Source: Methylibium sp. Root1272
Lineage (GTDB): Bacteria; Pseudomonadota; Gammaproteobacteria; Burkholderiales; Burkholderiaceae_C
NCBI RefSeq assembly: GCF_001425905.1
Contig: NZ_LMDY01000012.1
Location: forward strand, 435,734-499,733
Reading direction: 5' to 3'
DNA length: 64,000 nt
Below the pieces are notes generated by a model, which was not told the origin of the DNA, ran no database searches, and was given only the letters and a program-made list of their open reading frames with translations. Positions 1-8,648 of the stretch are shown one piece after another (the first letter of the stretch is position 1; each line of letters opens with the position of its first letter). A program made the translations under genes and the position numbers.

Positions 1-728
1 CCGCTGGACTTGACGAGCCGGCGGCCGACGATCGTGCCGTCGGGTGCCACCTTCACCTCGACCGAGGCGAGCGGGTTGCCGTCGACCTCGTCACCGAACA
101 CCACGTTGGGCTTGATGCGTGCCTTGATGCGCCCGGCATAGCTGGCCGAGGGCCCGGCGCTCTGCGCCGCGGTGCCGGTGCTGCCCGGTGCGCCGGTGCC
201 GGCGGCCTCGGCCATCACGCGATCGAGCTGCTGCCGGCGGATCGCCTCCTGCTTGGCCTGGCGTTCGGCCTCGGCCTTCTTTTTCTTCTCCGCCTCGCGC
301 TTGTCGGCTTCGGCCTGGGCCATCTCTTCCTGCTCGCGCTGTTCCTTCTTCTTGCGCAGCGCGTCTTCCTTGCGCTGCTCCTCGAGCCGCTGCTTCTCGA
401 GCTTCTCCTTCTGCTCGCGCTTCTCGCGTGCGATGTCGGCGTCGCGGTTCGGTGGGGGCGGTGGGGGCTCGGCCTTGGCCTGCGGCTCGGGCTTGGGCGG
501 CGGGGTCGGTGTGGGCGTCGGCTCCGGCGGGACGGCCCGGGGCGCGGCGATCTGCGGGACGGCCGCCCACAACTCGGCCTCGACGCCGGCCGGCTCGGAG
601 GTGCGCCAGTTGACGCTCAGGCTCAACCCCAGCACCAGCAGCCCGTGCGCGATCAGCGCCAGCACCGCCGCACGCGGCAGCCCGCCGGGTTTGCGCGGGC
701 GCAGGTCGTCGAGCGTTGTCGCGTTCAT
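1..728 (-). CDS. tolA: TolA, Tol-Pal cell envelope protein (C-terminal part outside window)
   Basis: TolA links the inner-membrane TolQR motor to TolB-Pal at the outer membrane during cell constriction. The visible 242 residues show the family order: a short basic N-terminus, one membrane segment at about residues 20-40, a proline-rich stretch (PTPTPTPPPKPEP), then a long Lys/Glu/Arg/Ala-rich helical region. The first part of the C-terminal domain follows, with GRIKARIKPNVVF and VEVKVAPDGTIVG near the window edge. The start is the ATG seven bases after the tolR stop, so the pair is probably co-translated. The end of the gene lies beyond base 1. Confidence 0.93.
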   Translation of the reverse strand, partial: MNATTLDDLRPRKPGGLPRAAVLALIAHGLLVLGLSLSVNWRTSEPAGVEAELWAAVPQIAAPRAVPPEPTPTPTPPPKPEPQAKAEPPPPPPNRDADIAREKREQKEKLEKQRLEEQRKEDALRKKKEQREQEEMAQAEADKREAEKKKKAEAERQAKQEAIRRQQLDRVMAEAAGTGAPGSTGTAAQSAGPSASYAGRIKARIKPNVVFGDEVDGNPLASVEVKVAPDGTIVGRRLVKSS

Positions 729-735
729 CGCGGCG

Positions 736-1164
<429 letters not shown>

Positions 1165-1206
1165 GCGTCAATGCTCCCGGGCCTTGAGCGCGGACCGCGC
1201 CGTGTG

Positions 1207-1300
1207 CACTGCACCAGCGAACAGCCGCCGCGGATCCGGCTCCGCCGGTCCGCCAGCGGCGCCCCCTCGAGGGGGAGCGGCGTAGCCGCAACGGGGGTGG
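1207..1300. repeat. GC-rich palindromic element between tolQ and tolR
   Basis: The gap holds nested inverted repeats: a perfect 14-base palindrome CCCCCTCGAGGGGG at 1262-1275, and the arms CCGG-CTCCG-CCGG and GCGGC-GTA-GCCGC beside it. It carries no credible coding sequence. From memory, similar CCCCCTCGAGGGGG elements recur between genes in Rubrivivax/Leptothrix-type genomes, so a dispersed REP-like repeat is the best guess. I see only one copy in this window. Confidence 0.55.
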
Positions 1301-1304
1301 TCCA

Positions 1305-1988
1305 TCAATGCCCTTGGCCGATGTTGCGCTGGAGGATGTTGGAGAACTCCTCGATGAAGGTCTCCATCTGGATCGCGATGCGGTCGATGTCGCGCGCGAA
1401 GCGGTTGTAGGCCAGCACTGCGGGGATCGCCGCGAACAGCCCGATCGCGGTGGCCACCAGCGCCTCGGCGATGCCCGGCGCCACCGTGGCCAGCGTCACC
1501 TGCTGCAGGTTCGCCAGGCCGGTGAAGGCGTGCATGATCCCCCACACGGTGCCGAACAGACCGACGTACGGCGACACCGAGCCGACCGAGGCGAGGAAGC
1601 TCAGGTGCGATTCCACGGTGTCGAGCTCGCGCTGGAAGCTCGCACGCATCGCGCGACGCGAGCCGTCGAGCAGCGCGCCCGGATCAGCGACGCGGCGTTC
1701 GCGCAGCTTCATGAACTCGCGCATGCCGGAGGCGAAGATGCGCGTCATCGGGCCGGAGCGGTCGGCCTTCTTGGCGGCGTCGGCGTAGAGGTCCTGCAGG
1801 TTCTGGCCCGACCAGAAGTCGCGCTCGAAGCCCTCGTTGAGCGCACGCACGCGCTTGAGCCCGAACAGCTTGCCGAAGATCACGGTCCAGCTCGCGAGCG
1901 ACATCGCCAGCAGCGCGACGATGACCAACTGCACGACGAGGCTGGCATGCAGCACCAGCTGGAAGATCGAGAGGTCTTGAGAGTTCAT
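1305..1988 (-). CDS. tolQ: TolQ, MotA/TolQ/ExbB proton-channel subunit
   Basis: This 227-residue inner-membrane protein is the stator subunit of the Tol motor. It shows an N-terminal membrane helix (VLHASLVVQLVIVALLAMSL), a long cytoplasmic loop, and two C-terminal helices with the family signature SVGSVSPYVGLFGTVWGIM and ATAIGLFAAIPAVLAYNRF. The ATG at 1988 overlaps the ybgC stop as ATGA, which implies translational coupling and fixes the start. Reading the frame further upstream would only run through ybgC. The C-terminus ends with the usual RNIGQGH-like tail. Confidence 0.97.
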   Translation of the reverse strand: MNSQDLSIFQLVLHASLVVQLVIVALLAMSLASWTVIFGKLFGLKRVRALNEGFERDFWSGQNLQDLYADAAKKADRSGPMTRIFASGMREFMKLRERRVADPGALLDGSRRAMRASFQRELDTVESHLSFLASVGSVSPYVGLFGTVWGIMHAFTGLANLQQVTLATVAPGIAEALVATAIGLFAAIPAVLAYNRFARDIDRIAIQMETFIEEFSNILQRNIGQGH

Positions 1989-2410
1989 GCCAGGGCTTCG
2001 ATGAGAGAGATCGGAATGCGGCGCGGGCGGAAGGTTCCGCTGTCCACACAGCCGATGCGGATCGTGCCTTCGGCCAGCAGCGTCTCGCCGTCGGGATCGC
2101 TGCGCCAGCATTGTTGCGCGAGCTGCAGGCTGGCCTGCCGTCCCTCGCGGACCGTCACGCTCACCTGCAGCAGGTCGTCGAGGCGGGCCGGGCGCAGGTA
2201 GCGCACCGCGGTCTCGCTGACGATGAACATGACGCCTTCGCTGGTGCGCAGTATCTCCTGCTCGAAGCCGAAGCTGCGCAGCCACTCGGTACGGGCGCGT
2301 TCGAAGAACTTAAGGTAGTTGGCGTAGAACACCACGCCACCGGCGTCGGTGTCCTCCCAGTACACGCGCAGCGGGAAGCGGAACGCGGGGGGCGGCGAGG
2401 AGATCGGCAA
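1985..2410 (-). CDS. ybgC: YbgC, acyl-CoA thioesterase of the Tol-Pal operon
   Basis: This is a 141-residue hot-dog-fold thioesterase. YbgC hydrolyses short and medium acyl-CoA or acyl-ACP thioesters and is the conserved first gene of tol-pal operons. The signature YWEDTDAGGVVFYANYLKFF is at residues 17-36, with the catalytic aspartate in TDAGG (Asp22), followed by ERARTEWLRSFG. The stop overlaps the tolQ start by four bases. The gene begins close downstream of the lipoprotein gene, so transcription may enter from the kinase side. Confidence 0.95.
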   Translation of the reverse strand: MPISSPPPAFRFPLRVYWEDTDAGGVVFYANYLKFFERARTEWLRSFGFEQEILRTSEGVMFIVSETAVRYLRPARLDDLLQVSVTVREGRQASLQLAQQCWRSDPDGETLLAEGTIRIGCVDSGTFRPRRIPISLIEALA

Positions 2411-2423
2411 GATCGGTGGCGAC

Positions 2424-2927
2424 TCAGGGCGCGGACAGCGTGCGGCGGTAGACCGGTCCCCAGAGCGGGTGGCCGGCCTCGGCCTTGCTCAGCGTGAAGG
2501 CCGGGTCGGCGGCGCGGGCGGCCCGGAAGGCGCTCTCGCAGGCCTTGGCGCGCTGGCTGGTGCAGTAGATGAAGGCCAGGGTCTTGTGGGCGGCGGCGCG
2601 ATCCTTGGGGGCGGCCAGCCCGGTCTTCAGGGCGCTGCCGAGGCGCTGCTCGGCGAGCTTGTACTGCCCGTCGTCGTAGGCGCGGATGCCCGCCAGCAGG
2701 GCCTGTTCGGCCGGGCGCGCGCTGAGCTCGACGATGCTCACCGGCGGTGGCACCGGCGCAGGCGGCGGCGGGGGAGGAGGGGGGGGCGGCGGGGGTGGGG
2801 GCGCAACAGGGGCCTGCACCGGTGCGGGCGCCGGCGCCGGCGCGGGCGACAGCTGGGCGCAGCCTGCCAACAACGCCAGCAGGGTGAGGGCGGCCAACAG
2901 CCGGCGTGAGGAGGAAGGGGTCGTCAT
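2424..2927 (-). CDS. Proline-rich lipoprotein with TPR-like region, resembling TssQ
   Basis: This 167-residue lipoprotein has a signal with lipobox LLAGC (lipidated Cys23). A Pro/Ala spacer containing 14 consecutive prolines follows, then a helical repeat region from about residue 65. The end (FIYCTSQRAKACESAF, then AGHPLWGPVYRR) resembles the TssQ family of type VI secretion-associated lipoproteins from Burkholderiales as I remember them. No other type VI gene is visible here. It starts inside the stop of the upstream kinase gene (ATGA), so the two are co-translated. Function is unknown; envelope localisation is well supported. Confidence 0.7.
   Translation of the reverse strand: MTTPSSSRRLLAALTLLALLAGCAQLSPAPAPAPAPVQAPVAPPPPPPPPPPPPPPAPVPPPVSIVELSARPAEQALLAGIRAYDDGQYKLAEQRLGSALKTGLAAPKDRAAAHKTLAFIYCTSQRAKACESAFRAARAADPAFTLSKAEAGHPLWGPVYRRTLSAP
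2761..2801 (+). other. G-run tract able to form a quadruplex, opposite the polyproline codons
   Basis: The plus strand has a nearly pure guanine tract with several runs of four to seven G separated by one or two bases. On the coding (minus) strand it encodes the polyproline run of the lipoprotein. It meets the usual G-quadruplex pattern by eye. The polyproline it encodes would be expected to need elongation factor P for smooth translation. Confidence 0.5.
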
Positions 2928-4414
2928 GGTCCGAAACGGTGCTTGACGAGGACGCTTTCGTTCGCCTCGACGTCGACGGCGATGGCATGGGCCGCGTAGC
3001 CGCTGTTGCGCAGCGTCACGGTGTGTCGGCCTGCCGGGAGGCTGAGCTGGTTGAGCGGCGGCGTGAGCCCCTGGACCTTGCCGTCGACCTCGACCTCGGC
3101 CCAGGGGCTGATGGCGAGCTGCAGCACGCCGCTGCCGACGGCGATCGGTGCGGCCGGCGCCGCCGTGGTCGCCGCAGCAGGAGCCGCGATCGTCATCGGT
3201 GTTGCTGCCGTCGGGGCCGGTGTCGGCGCGACCGCCACGCGAGTCGTCTGTGCCGCAGGCGGCTGCTCCGCCACCCCTTCACTGCCCGGTGACGACGCGA
3301 GGCCGTGCCAGGCACCGAAGCCGATCAGCCCCGCACCGAGCAGCGCCAGACCGCCGAAGGCCCACTGCGGCCAGCGACGTTCGACCGCGGGTGCGTCGTC
3401 CTCGCCCGACTGCAGCGCCTCGGGGTGGGCCTGCAGCCATTCGTGCAGATCGCGTGACAGGGCCCGGGCCGACCGCGGCCGATCCTCCGGGCGCTTGGCC
3501 ATGGCCCGCGCGGCGATCGAGGCCAGCGCCGGCGGCACGGCCGTGCTTACCTCGTCGGCCGACGGCGGCGTGAAACTGCACACCGCGCCGGTGATGGCGG
3601 CCAGCGAGTCGCCCTCGAAGGCGCGGTGTCCGGTCAGCAATTCGTAGAGCACGACGCCGAGCGAGAACACGTCGGTGCGACGGTCGGTCGGCTCGTTGCG
3701 CACCTGCTCCGGGGCCATGTAGTGCGGCGACCCGCCGACCGCGCCGCCGCTGTCGCGCGCGTGCGCGACGCTGGCGATGCCGAAGTCCAGCACCTTGGGC
3801 TGGGTGCGGCCGACCATGAAGATGTTGGCCGGCTTGATGTCGCGGTGAACGATGCCCTTGCTGTGGGCGTAGGCCAGCGCGTCGGCGACACGGCGGATGA
3901 TCAGCACCGCCTGACCCACCGTCGGGCGCCAGCCGTCGCTCAGCAGCGCGCGCAGGTCCTTGCCCTTCAGCAGCTCCATCGCGATGTAGGCGCCCTGCGG
4001 GCTCAGGCCCGCATCGAACACCGTCACGATGTGCGGGTGGCTCAAGTGAGCGGCGGCGCGCGCCTCGTGCAGGAAGATCGCGTTGAACGGCTCGCGCGCG
4101 TCGGTCTCGAGCGGCGTGCGCGCGCCGGCCGGCATCAGGTTCAGTGTCTTGATCGCGACGCGGCGCGACAGCAGCGGGTCGTCGGCGGCGTACACGGTGC
4201 CGAGGCCCCCATCGCCGATGCGGTACTTCAGCGCATAGCGGCCGATCTGGCCGATGGTGGGCAGCGGCCCGCGGTTCGCACCGTCCTCGGACGGCAGCTC
4301 TGCCATCAGGACGGTGTCTTCGATCTCGGCGTTGTCGATCGCCTCCTGCAGCGAGCCGGGGGGCGGCGAGAGGGTTGAAGCGCTTTCCACGAGACGGAGC
4401 TTAGACGATGCCAT
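2924..4414 (-). CDS. Membrane-anchored Ser/Thr protein kinase with C-terminal PEGA domain
   Basis: This 496-residue kinase is of the Hanks (PknB-like) type. In order: a non-conserved N-terminus, a kinase domain at about 60-330 with glycine loop GDGGLGTVY (67-75), Lys89, HRDIKPAN (190-197), DFG (210-212) and APE (234-236), a membrane helix at 351-372, an Ala/Pro/Thr linker and a PEGA-like domain at 430-492. All catalytic motifs are intact, so it should be active, with its sensor part in the periplasm. I chose the ATG at 4414 over an upstream TTG at 4426 because GAGGG precedes it. Its stop overlaps the start of the lipoprotein gene, a likely functional partner. Confidence 0.93.
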   Translation of the reverse strand: MASSKLRLVESASTLSPPPGSLQEAIDNAEIEDTVLMAELPSEDGANRGPLPTIGQIGRYALKYRIGDGGLGTVYAADDPLLSRRVAIKTLNLMPAGARTPLETDAREPFNAIFLHEARAAAHLSHPHIVTVFDAGLSPQGAYIAMELLKGKDLRALLSDGWRPTVGQAVLIIRRVADALAYAHSKGIVHRDIKPANIFMVGRTQPKVLDFGIASVAHARDSGGAVGGSPHYMAPEQVRNEPTDRRTDVFSLGVVLYELLTGHRAFEGDSLAAITGAVCSFTPPSADEVSTAVPPALASIAARAMAKRPEDRPRSARALSRDLHEWLQAHPEALQSGEDDAPAVERRWPQWAFGGLALLGAGLIGFGAWHGLASSPGSEGVAEQPPAAQTTRVAVAPTPAPTAATPMTIAAPAAATTAAPAAPIAVGSGVLQLAISPWAEVEVDGKVQGLTPPLNQLSLPAGRHTVTLRNSGYAAHAIAVDVEANESVLVKHRFGP

Positions 4415-4430
4415 GGAGGCCCTCAACCAA

Positions 4431-4451
4431 GGCCGGCACGGGGTGCCGGCC
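4431..4451. repeat. Perfect 9-base hairpin upstream of the kinase gene
   Basis: GGCCGGCAC, a GGG loop and GTGCCGGCC form a strong hairpin between the aminotransferase stop and the kinase start. No T-run follows on either strand, so it is not a typical terminator. It could slow transcription or protect the upstream mRNA end. Confidence 0.4.
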
Positions 4452-4498
4452 GGCGTGGTAACCGCGTGTCACGTGCCGGGCCGAGGGCGTGACGCAAC

Positions 4499-5680
4499 TC
4501 ACGCCAGCACGCGCCGCAGGCGCTCGACGGCCTGTTCGAGCTGGGGCAGGCCGCTGGCGAAGGACAGGCGCAGGTGGTGTTCGGTGCCGTGGTGGCCGAA
4601 ATCGCGCCCCGGGGTCAGCGCGACGTGCGCCGACTCCATCAGCGCGAACGCCAGGTCCCAGCTGCTCCCGGCCTGGGCCGAGCAGTCGGCCCAGGCGTAG
4701 AAGGCACCGTCGGGCAGCACGGGGACGGGCAGGCCGAGCGATTCGAGCGCCGGCACGATGTAGTCGCGCCGGGCCCGGAAGGCGGTGCGGCGCCGCTCGT
4801 ACTCGGCGATCGATGCGGGCTCGAAGCAGGCCAGCGCCGCGTGCTGCGCGACGCTGGACGGGCAGATGAACAGGTTCTGCGCCAGCTTCTCGACCGGCGC
4901 CACCAGCGCGGGCGGCAGCACCAGCCAGCCGAGCCGCCAGCCGGTCATGCTGAAGTACTTGGAGAAGCTGTTGATCGACACCACGTCGTCGCCATGGGCG
5001 AGGGCGGAGCCGCCATAGGCGTCGTCGTAGCTCAGGCCGAGGTAGATCTCGTCGACCAGCGTGACGCCGCCGCGCGCGCGCACCGCCTGCGCGATGCGCT
5101 GCATCTCGTCGGCGGCGATCGAGGTGCCGGTGGGATTGGACGGCGAAGCCAGCAGCACGCCGCGGGTGCATTCGTTCCACGCCCGTTCGACGCTGGCAGC
5201 GTCGAGCTGGTAGCGCTGCGCCGGGCCGCAGGGCAGCAGCACCGGCGTGGCATCGGCCGCCGCGACGAAATGGCGGTTGCAGGGGTAGCTCGGGTCCGGC
5301 ATCAGCACCTCGTCGCCGGACTCGAACAGCGCCAAGCACGCGAGCTGCAGCGCGGCGGACGCGCCGGCCGTGACGACGATGCGCTGCGGGTCGATGTCGA
5401 GCGCGAAGCGCTGCGCGTACCAGCGCGACAGGGCTTCCCGCAGCGCCGGCAGCCCGGTGGCCTGCGTGTACTGCGTGCGGCCTTCGGCCAGGCAGCGCCG
5501 GGCCGCCTCGAGCACCGGCGCCGGTGCGGTGAAGTCGGGCTCGCCGATGTTCAGGTAGATCATCGGCTCGCCGCCGCGTGCCGGGTCGCAGGCCGGGCTG
5601 GCCGCGATGCGCGCCGCCGCCTTGGCGCACTCCATCACGTAGAACGGCTCGATGTGGTCGAGGCGACGGGCGAGCTTCAT
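4499..5680 (-). CDS. PLP-dependent class I/II aminotransferase
   Basis: This 393-residue fold-type I aminotransferase resembles the AspC/AlaA group found beside nusB in Burkholderiales. The substrate is probably an amino acid/2-oxo acid pair; I cannot define it. Visible features are YLNIGEPDFTAP (42-53), the cofactor phosphate site TAGASAALQL, SPSNPTG (179-185), VDEIYLGL, and the Schiff-base lysine in SFSKYFSMTGWRLGW (Lys241). The ATG was chosen because it begins the family-like MKLARRLDHIEPF; the longer frame upstream overlaps nusB. It lies about 47 bases after nusB and is probably the last gene of the rib-nusB run. Confidence 0.92.
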   Translation of the reverse strand: MKLARRLDHIEPFYVMECAKAAARIAASPACDPARGGEPMIYLNIGEPDFTAPAPVLEAARRCLAEGRTQYTQATGLPALREALSRWYAQRFALDIDPQRIVVTAGASAALQLACLALFESGDEVLMPDPSYPCNRHFVAAADATPVLLPCGPAQRYQLDAASVERAWNECTRGVLLASPSNPTGTSIAADEMQRIAQAVRARGGVTLVDEIYLGLSYDDAYGGSALAHGDDVVSINSFSKYFSMTGWRLGWLVLPPALVAPVEKLAQNLFICPSSVAQHAALACFEPASIAEYERRRTAFRARRDYIVPALESLGLPVPVLPDGAFYAWADCSAQAGSSWDLAFALMESAHVALTPGRDFGHHGTEHHLRLSFASGLPQLEQAVERLRRVLA

Positions 5681-5727
5681 CCGTGTCGGCAGCGGAAAGG
5701 GCGAGGGCCGGCGGCGGGCGCCGCGGA

Positions 5728-6252
5728 TCAGTCGCGCGGGGGGGCCGCGCGCCGCGCCTGCACCTCGAGCGGCCGCAGGTCGGCCGCGGCCTTGTCGAGC
5801 ACGCCGTTGACGTACTTGTGGCCGTCGGTGCCGCCGAAGCTCTTGGCGAGCTCCACCGCCTCGTTGATGGCGACGCGATAGGGGATGTCGATGCAGTGCC
5901 TGAGCTCGTAGGCGCCGATCATCAGCACGCCGTGCTCGATCGGCGACAGCTCGCTGGTCTTGCGGTCCACGTGGCGCGCCAGCACGGCGTCCAGTGCGGC
6001 GGCCTCGGCCACGCAGCCGTGCAGCAGGGCGTCGAAATGCGCCACGTCGGCCTGCTTGAAGCCGTCGAGTTCGCGCATGTGGGCCTCGATCACGCCGGCC
6101 TCGCTGCCCGACACCAGCCACTGGTACAGGCCCTGCAGGGCGAACTCGCGCGAGCGACGGCGCGAGGACTTCTGCGCCGGCTTGCGGCCGCCCGGGCGGG
6201 CGGCGGTCGGCGCCGGTGACGGCGCGGCGCCGTCGGTGTCTTGAGGGGTCAC
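5728..6252 (-). CDS. nusB: NusB, transcription antitermination factor
   Basis: This 174-residue protein works with NusE (S10) at boxA to antiterminate rRNA operon transcription. A Pro/Ala/Lys-rich extension of about 30 residues precedes the helical domain that starts at [16 protein letters not shown]. The C-terminal family motif [25 protein letters not shown] is present, read here as [12 protein letters not shown] and KYVNGVLD. The start overlaps the ribH stop by four bases (ATGA), the usual ribH-nusB coupling. Confidence 0.96.
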   Translation of the reverse strand: MTPQDTDGAAPSPAPTAARPGGRKPAQKSSRRRSREFALQGLYQWLVSGSEAGVIEAHMRELDGFKQADVAHFDALLHGCVAEAAALDAVLARHVDRKTSELSPIEHGVLMIGAYELRHCIDIPYRVAINEAVELAKSFGGTDGHKYVNGVLDKAAADLRPLEVQARRAAPPRD

Positions 6253-6731
6253 GAAAGCTCTTCCATCAGATTGGCCATCTCGACGGCGACGCGCGCGGCG
6301 TCGCGGCCCTTGTCGTCCGCACGGGCCCAGGCCTGGGCCTCGGTCTCGACGGTGAGGATGGCGTTGGCGATCGGGGTCTCGTGATCGAGCGAAATGCGCG
6401 TCACGCCGGCGCCGCTCTCGTTGCTGACGAGTTCGAAGTGATAGGTCTCGCCGCGGATGATGCAGCCCAGCGCGATCAGCGCATCGAAGTCCTTGCGCCG
6501 CGCCATCGCCTGCAGTGCGACGGGGATCTCGAGCGCGCCGGGCACCGACACGTGCTCGATGTACTTGGCCGACACACCCAGCAGTTCCAGTTCGGCCAGG
6601 CAGGCCTGGGCCAGGCGGTCGGTGAGCGCGGCATTGAAACGTGCCTGCACGATGCCGATGCGCAGGTTCTCGCCCACGAGTTCGGCGACCGTGTTGCCGA
6701 AGATCGTGGTCTGGGTGTCAGCGTCTTGCAT
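6249..6731 (-). CDS. ribH: RibH, 6,7-dimethyl-8-ribityllumazine synthase
   Basis: RibH condenses 5-amino-6-ribitylamino-uracil with 3,4-dihydroxy-2-butanone 4-phosphate, the penultimate step of riboflavin synthesis, as a cytosolic oligomer. At 160 residues it is the normal length. It has QARFN (29-33), VPGALEIP (63-70) and GETYHFE (94-100) with the catalytic His98. It sits between ribB and nusB on the same strand. No FMN riboswitch consensus was seen upstream of any rib gene here. Confidence 0.97.
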   Translation of the reverse strand: MQDADTQTTIFGNTVAELVGENLRIGIVQARFNAALTDRLAQACLAELELLGVSAKYIEHVSVPGALEIPVALQAMARRKDFDALIALGCIIRGETYHFELVSNESGAGVTRISLDHETPIANAILTVETEAQAWARADDKGRDAARVAVEMANLMEELS

Positions 6732-6779
6732 CGAAACCTCGAAGGGGGAAGGGCAGCCGCGGCGAACTCGGGCGCGGCG

Positions 6780-7874
6780 TCATTCGGCGGCCACGAAGCC
6801 GGTGACCTCGAGCCCGTAGCCCACCATGCTAGGCATGCGGCGCGGGCTGCCGAGCAGCTTCATGCGGACGATGCCGAGCTCGCGCAGGATCTGCGCGCCG
6901 ACGCCGTAGGTGCGCAGGTCCATCTGGCCGCGCGGTGCCGGCGGCGCGTCGGGGCCCGCGGTCAGCTGCTGCAGCAGGCCGTCGCCGGCCTCGCCGCAGT
7001 TCAGCAGCACCGCGACACCGCGCTCGGCTGTACGCAGCGCGGCGAGCGCCCGGGGCAGCGGCCACGAGTGGCCACAGCGGCCGGCATCGAGCAGGTCCAG
7101 CACCGACAGCGGCTCGTGCACCCGCACCAGCACCTCGTCGTCGGGGCTCCATTGCCCCACGCTCAGGGCCAGGTGCAGGCCGCCCGAGCGGTCGCGGAAG
7201 GCATGGCAGTCGAACGGTCCCTGCGGCGTGACCAGCACGCGTTGCGTGACGCGCGTGATGAGGGATTCGTTGCGGCTGCGGTATTCGATCAGGTCGGCGA
7301 TGCTGCCGATCTTGAGCCCGTGTTCCCGCGCGAACAGCACCAGGTCGGGCAGCCGCGCCATCGTGCCGTCGTCCTTCATGATCTCGCAGATCACCGATGC
7401 GGGCGTCAGGCCGGCCATCAGCGTGAGGTCGCAGCCGGCCTCGGTGTGGCCGGCGCGCATCAGCACGCCGCCGTCCTGGGCTTGCAGCGGGAAGATGTGG
7501 CCGGGCTGGACCAGATCGCTCGCCTTCGCGTCCCGCGCCACCGCAGCCTGCACGGTGCGGGCGCGGTCGGCGGCGGAGATGCCGGTGGTCACGCCGGTGG
7601 CGGCCTCGATCGAGACGGTGAAGGCCGTGCCGTGCTGGGTGCCGTTGCGCGCGGCCATCGGCGGCAACTGCAGCCGTTCGCAGCGCTCGCGGGTGAGCGT
7701 GAGGCAGATCAGGCCGCGGCCGTAGCGCGCCATGAAGTTGATCGCCTCGGGCGTGACGTGCTCGGCGGCCATCACGAGGTCGCCCTCGTTCTCGCGATCC
7801 TCCTCGTCGACAAGGATGACCATGCGGCCGGCGGCGAGCTCGGCGATCAGCTCGGGAACAGGGGAAAGAGCCAT
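6780..7874 (-). CDS. ribB: RibB with a degenerate GTP cyclohydrolase II-like C-terminal domain (RibBX type)
   Basis: This 364-residue protein has two domains. The N-terminal part (about 1-205) is an intact 3,4-dihydroxy-2-butanone 4-phosphate synthase with [10 protein letters not shown] and [17 protein letters not shown]. The C-terminal part aligns with GTP cyclohydrolase II in its framework and ends with a family-like [14 protein letters not shown]. The zinc-binding cysteine cluster normally found after VLVRVH is missing: the sequence reads [20 protein letters not shown]. It should therefore supply only RibB activity, with true RibA encoded elsewhere. The start is the ATG giving [18 protein letters not shown]. 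Confidence 0.93.
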   Translation of the reverse strand: MALSPVPELIAELAAGRMVILVDEEDRENEGDLVMAAEHVTPEAINFMARYGRGLICLTLTRERCERLQLPPMAARNGTQHGTAFTVSIEAATGVTTGISAADRARTVQAAVARDAKASDLVQPGHIFPLQAQDGGVLMRAGHTEAGCDLTLMAGLTPASVICEIMKDDGTMARLPDLVLFAREHGLKIGSIADLIEYRSRNESLITRVTQRVLVTPQGPFDCHAFRDRSGGLHLALSVGQWSPDDEVLVRVHEPLSVLDLLDAGRCGHSWPLPRALAALRTAERGVAVLLNCGEAGDGLLQQLTAGPDAPPAPRGQMDLRTYGVGAQILRELGIVRMKLLGSPRRMPSMVGYGLEVTGFVAAE

Positions 7875-7960
7875 GGCGGGATTGTAGGTGGCGGGTCGGA
7901 GCGGCGCGGGCGGGGAGCTCGCCGCCTCGGTGCGGGCGGCCTCGCCGGCGCGCGGCGGTG

Positions 7961-8578
7961 TCAGCGGCTGCCGAGCATGCGCTCGACGTAGCGCGCGATC
8001 AGGTCGATCTCGAGGTTGACGCGGGCGCCGACAGTCAGCGTGCCGAGCGTCGTGTGTTCCAGCGTGTGCGGGATCAGGTTGATGCTGAGCTCGGTGGTGT
8101 CGGCCCGGTCGGTGACGCGGTTGACCGTGAGGCTGACGCCGTTGACGGTGATCGAGCCCTTGTAGGCGAGGTAACGGCCCAACGCCTGCGGCGCGGCGAT
8201 GCACAGGTCCCAGGATTCACCAACCGGCGCGAACTTCGTCACCGTGCCGACACCGTCGACGTGGCCCGACACCAGGTGCCCGCCGAGCCGGTCGCTGGCG
8301 CGCAGGGCCTTCTCGAGGTTGAGCGGTCCGGGGTCGGCGAGGCCGGCTGTCTTGTCCAGGCTTTCCGCCGAGATGTCGACCGTGAACCAGTCGGCTTCCG
8401 CGTCGAAGGTCGTGACGGTCATGCAGGCGCCGTTGAGCGCGATGCTGTCGCCGAGCTGCACGTCGGCCAGGTAGCCCGGTGGCGTGGCGATGGTGAGGCG
8501 CTTGCCGTGGGACGGGTCGGCGCCGAGCGGCGCGCTGTCGCTGAGGCGGCCCAGGCCGCTGATGATGCCGGTGAACAT
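7961..8578 (-). CDS. ribE: RibE, riboflavin synthase alpha chain
   Basis: This 205-residue enzyme dismutates two 6,7-dimethyl-8-ribityllumazine molecules to riboflavin. The duplicated lumazine-binding fold is visible: the first repeat starts at MFTGIISGLGRL and contains SIALNGACMTV, the second contains HLVSGHVDGVGTV and SITVNGVSLTVN. I started at the family-typical MFTGII; the frame continues upstream but into non-conserved sequence. It lies between ribD and ribB on the same strand with gaps of 70-90 bases. Confidence 0.97.
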   Translation of the reverse strand: MFTGIISGLGRLSDSAPLGADPSHGKRLTIATPPGYLADVQLGDSIALNGACMTVTTFDAEADWFTVDISAESLDKTAGLADPGPLNLEKALRASDRLGGHLVSGHVDGVGTVTKFAPVGESWDLCIAAPQALGRYLAYKGSITVNGVSLTVNRVTDRADTTELSINLIPHTLEHTTLGTLTVGARVNLEIDLIARYVERMLGSR

Positions 8579-8648
8579 GGTCGCGATTGTCTCAGCGTCG
8601 CAGCTCAGCCGCCGCGGCGGGGGCAAGCGCGGTGTCCGGGGCCGTTGC

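Noticed and set aside
2424-4414. Type VI secretion locus
   Set aside because: Only a TssQ-like lipoprotein and a kinase are present; no tss core gene occurs in the window.
7875-8648. FMN riboswitch near the rib genes
   Set aside because: The gaps before ribB and ribE were read on both strands; the conserved RFN core with GGTGAAATTCC and ACCGGCGGT is absent.
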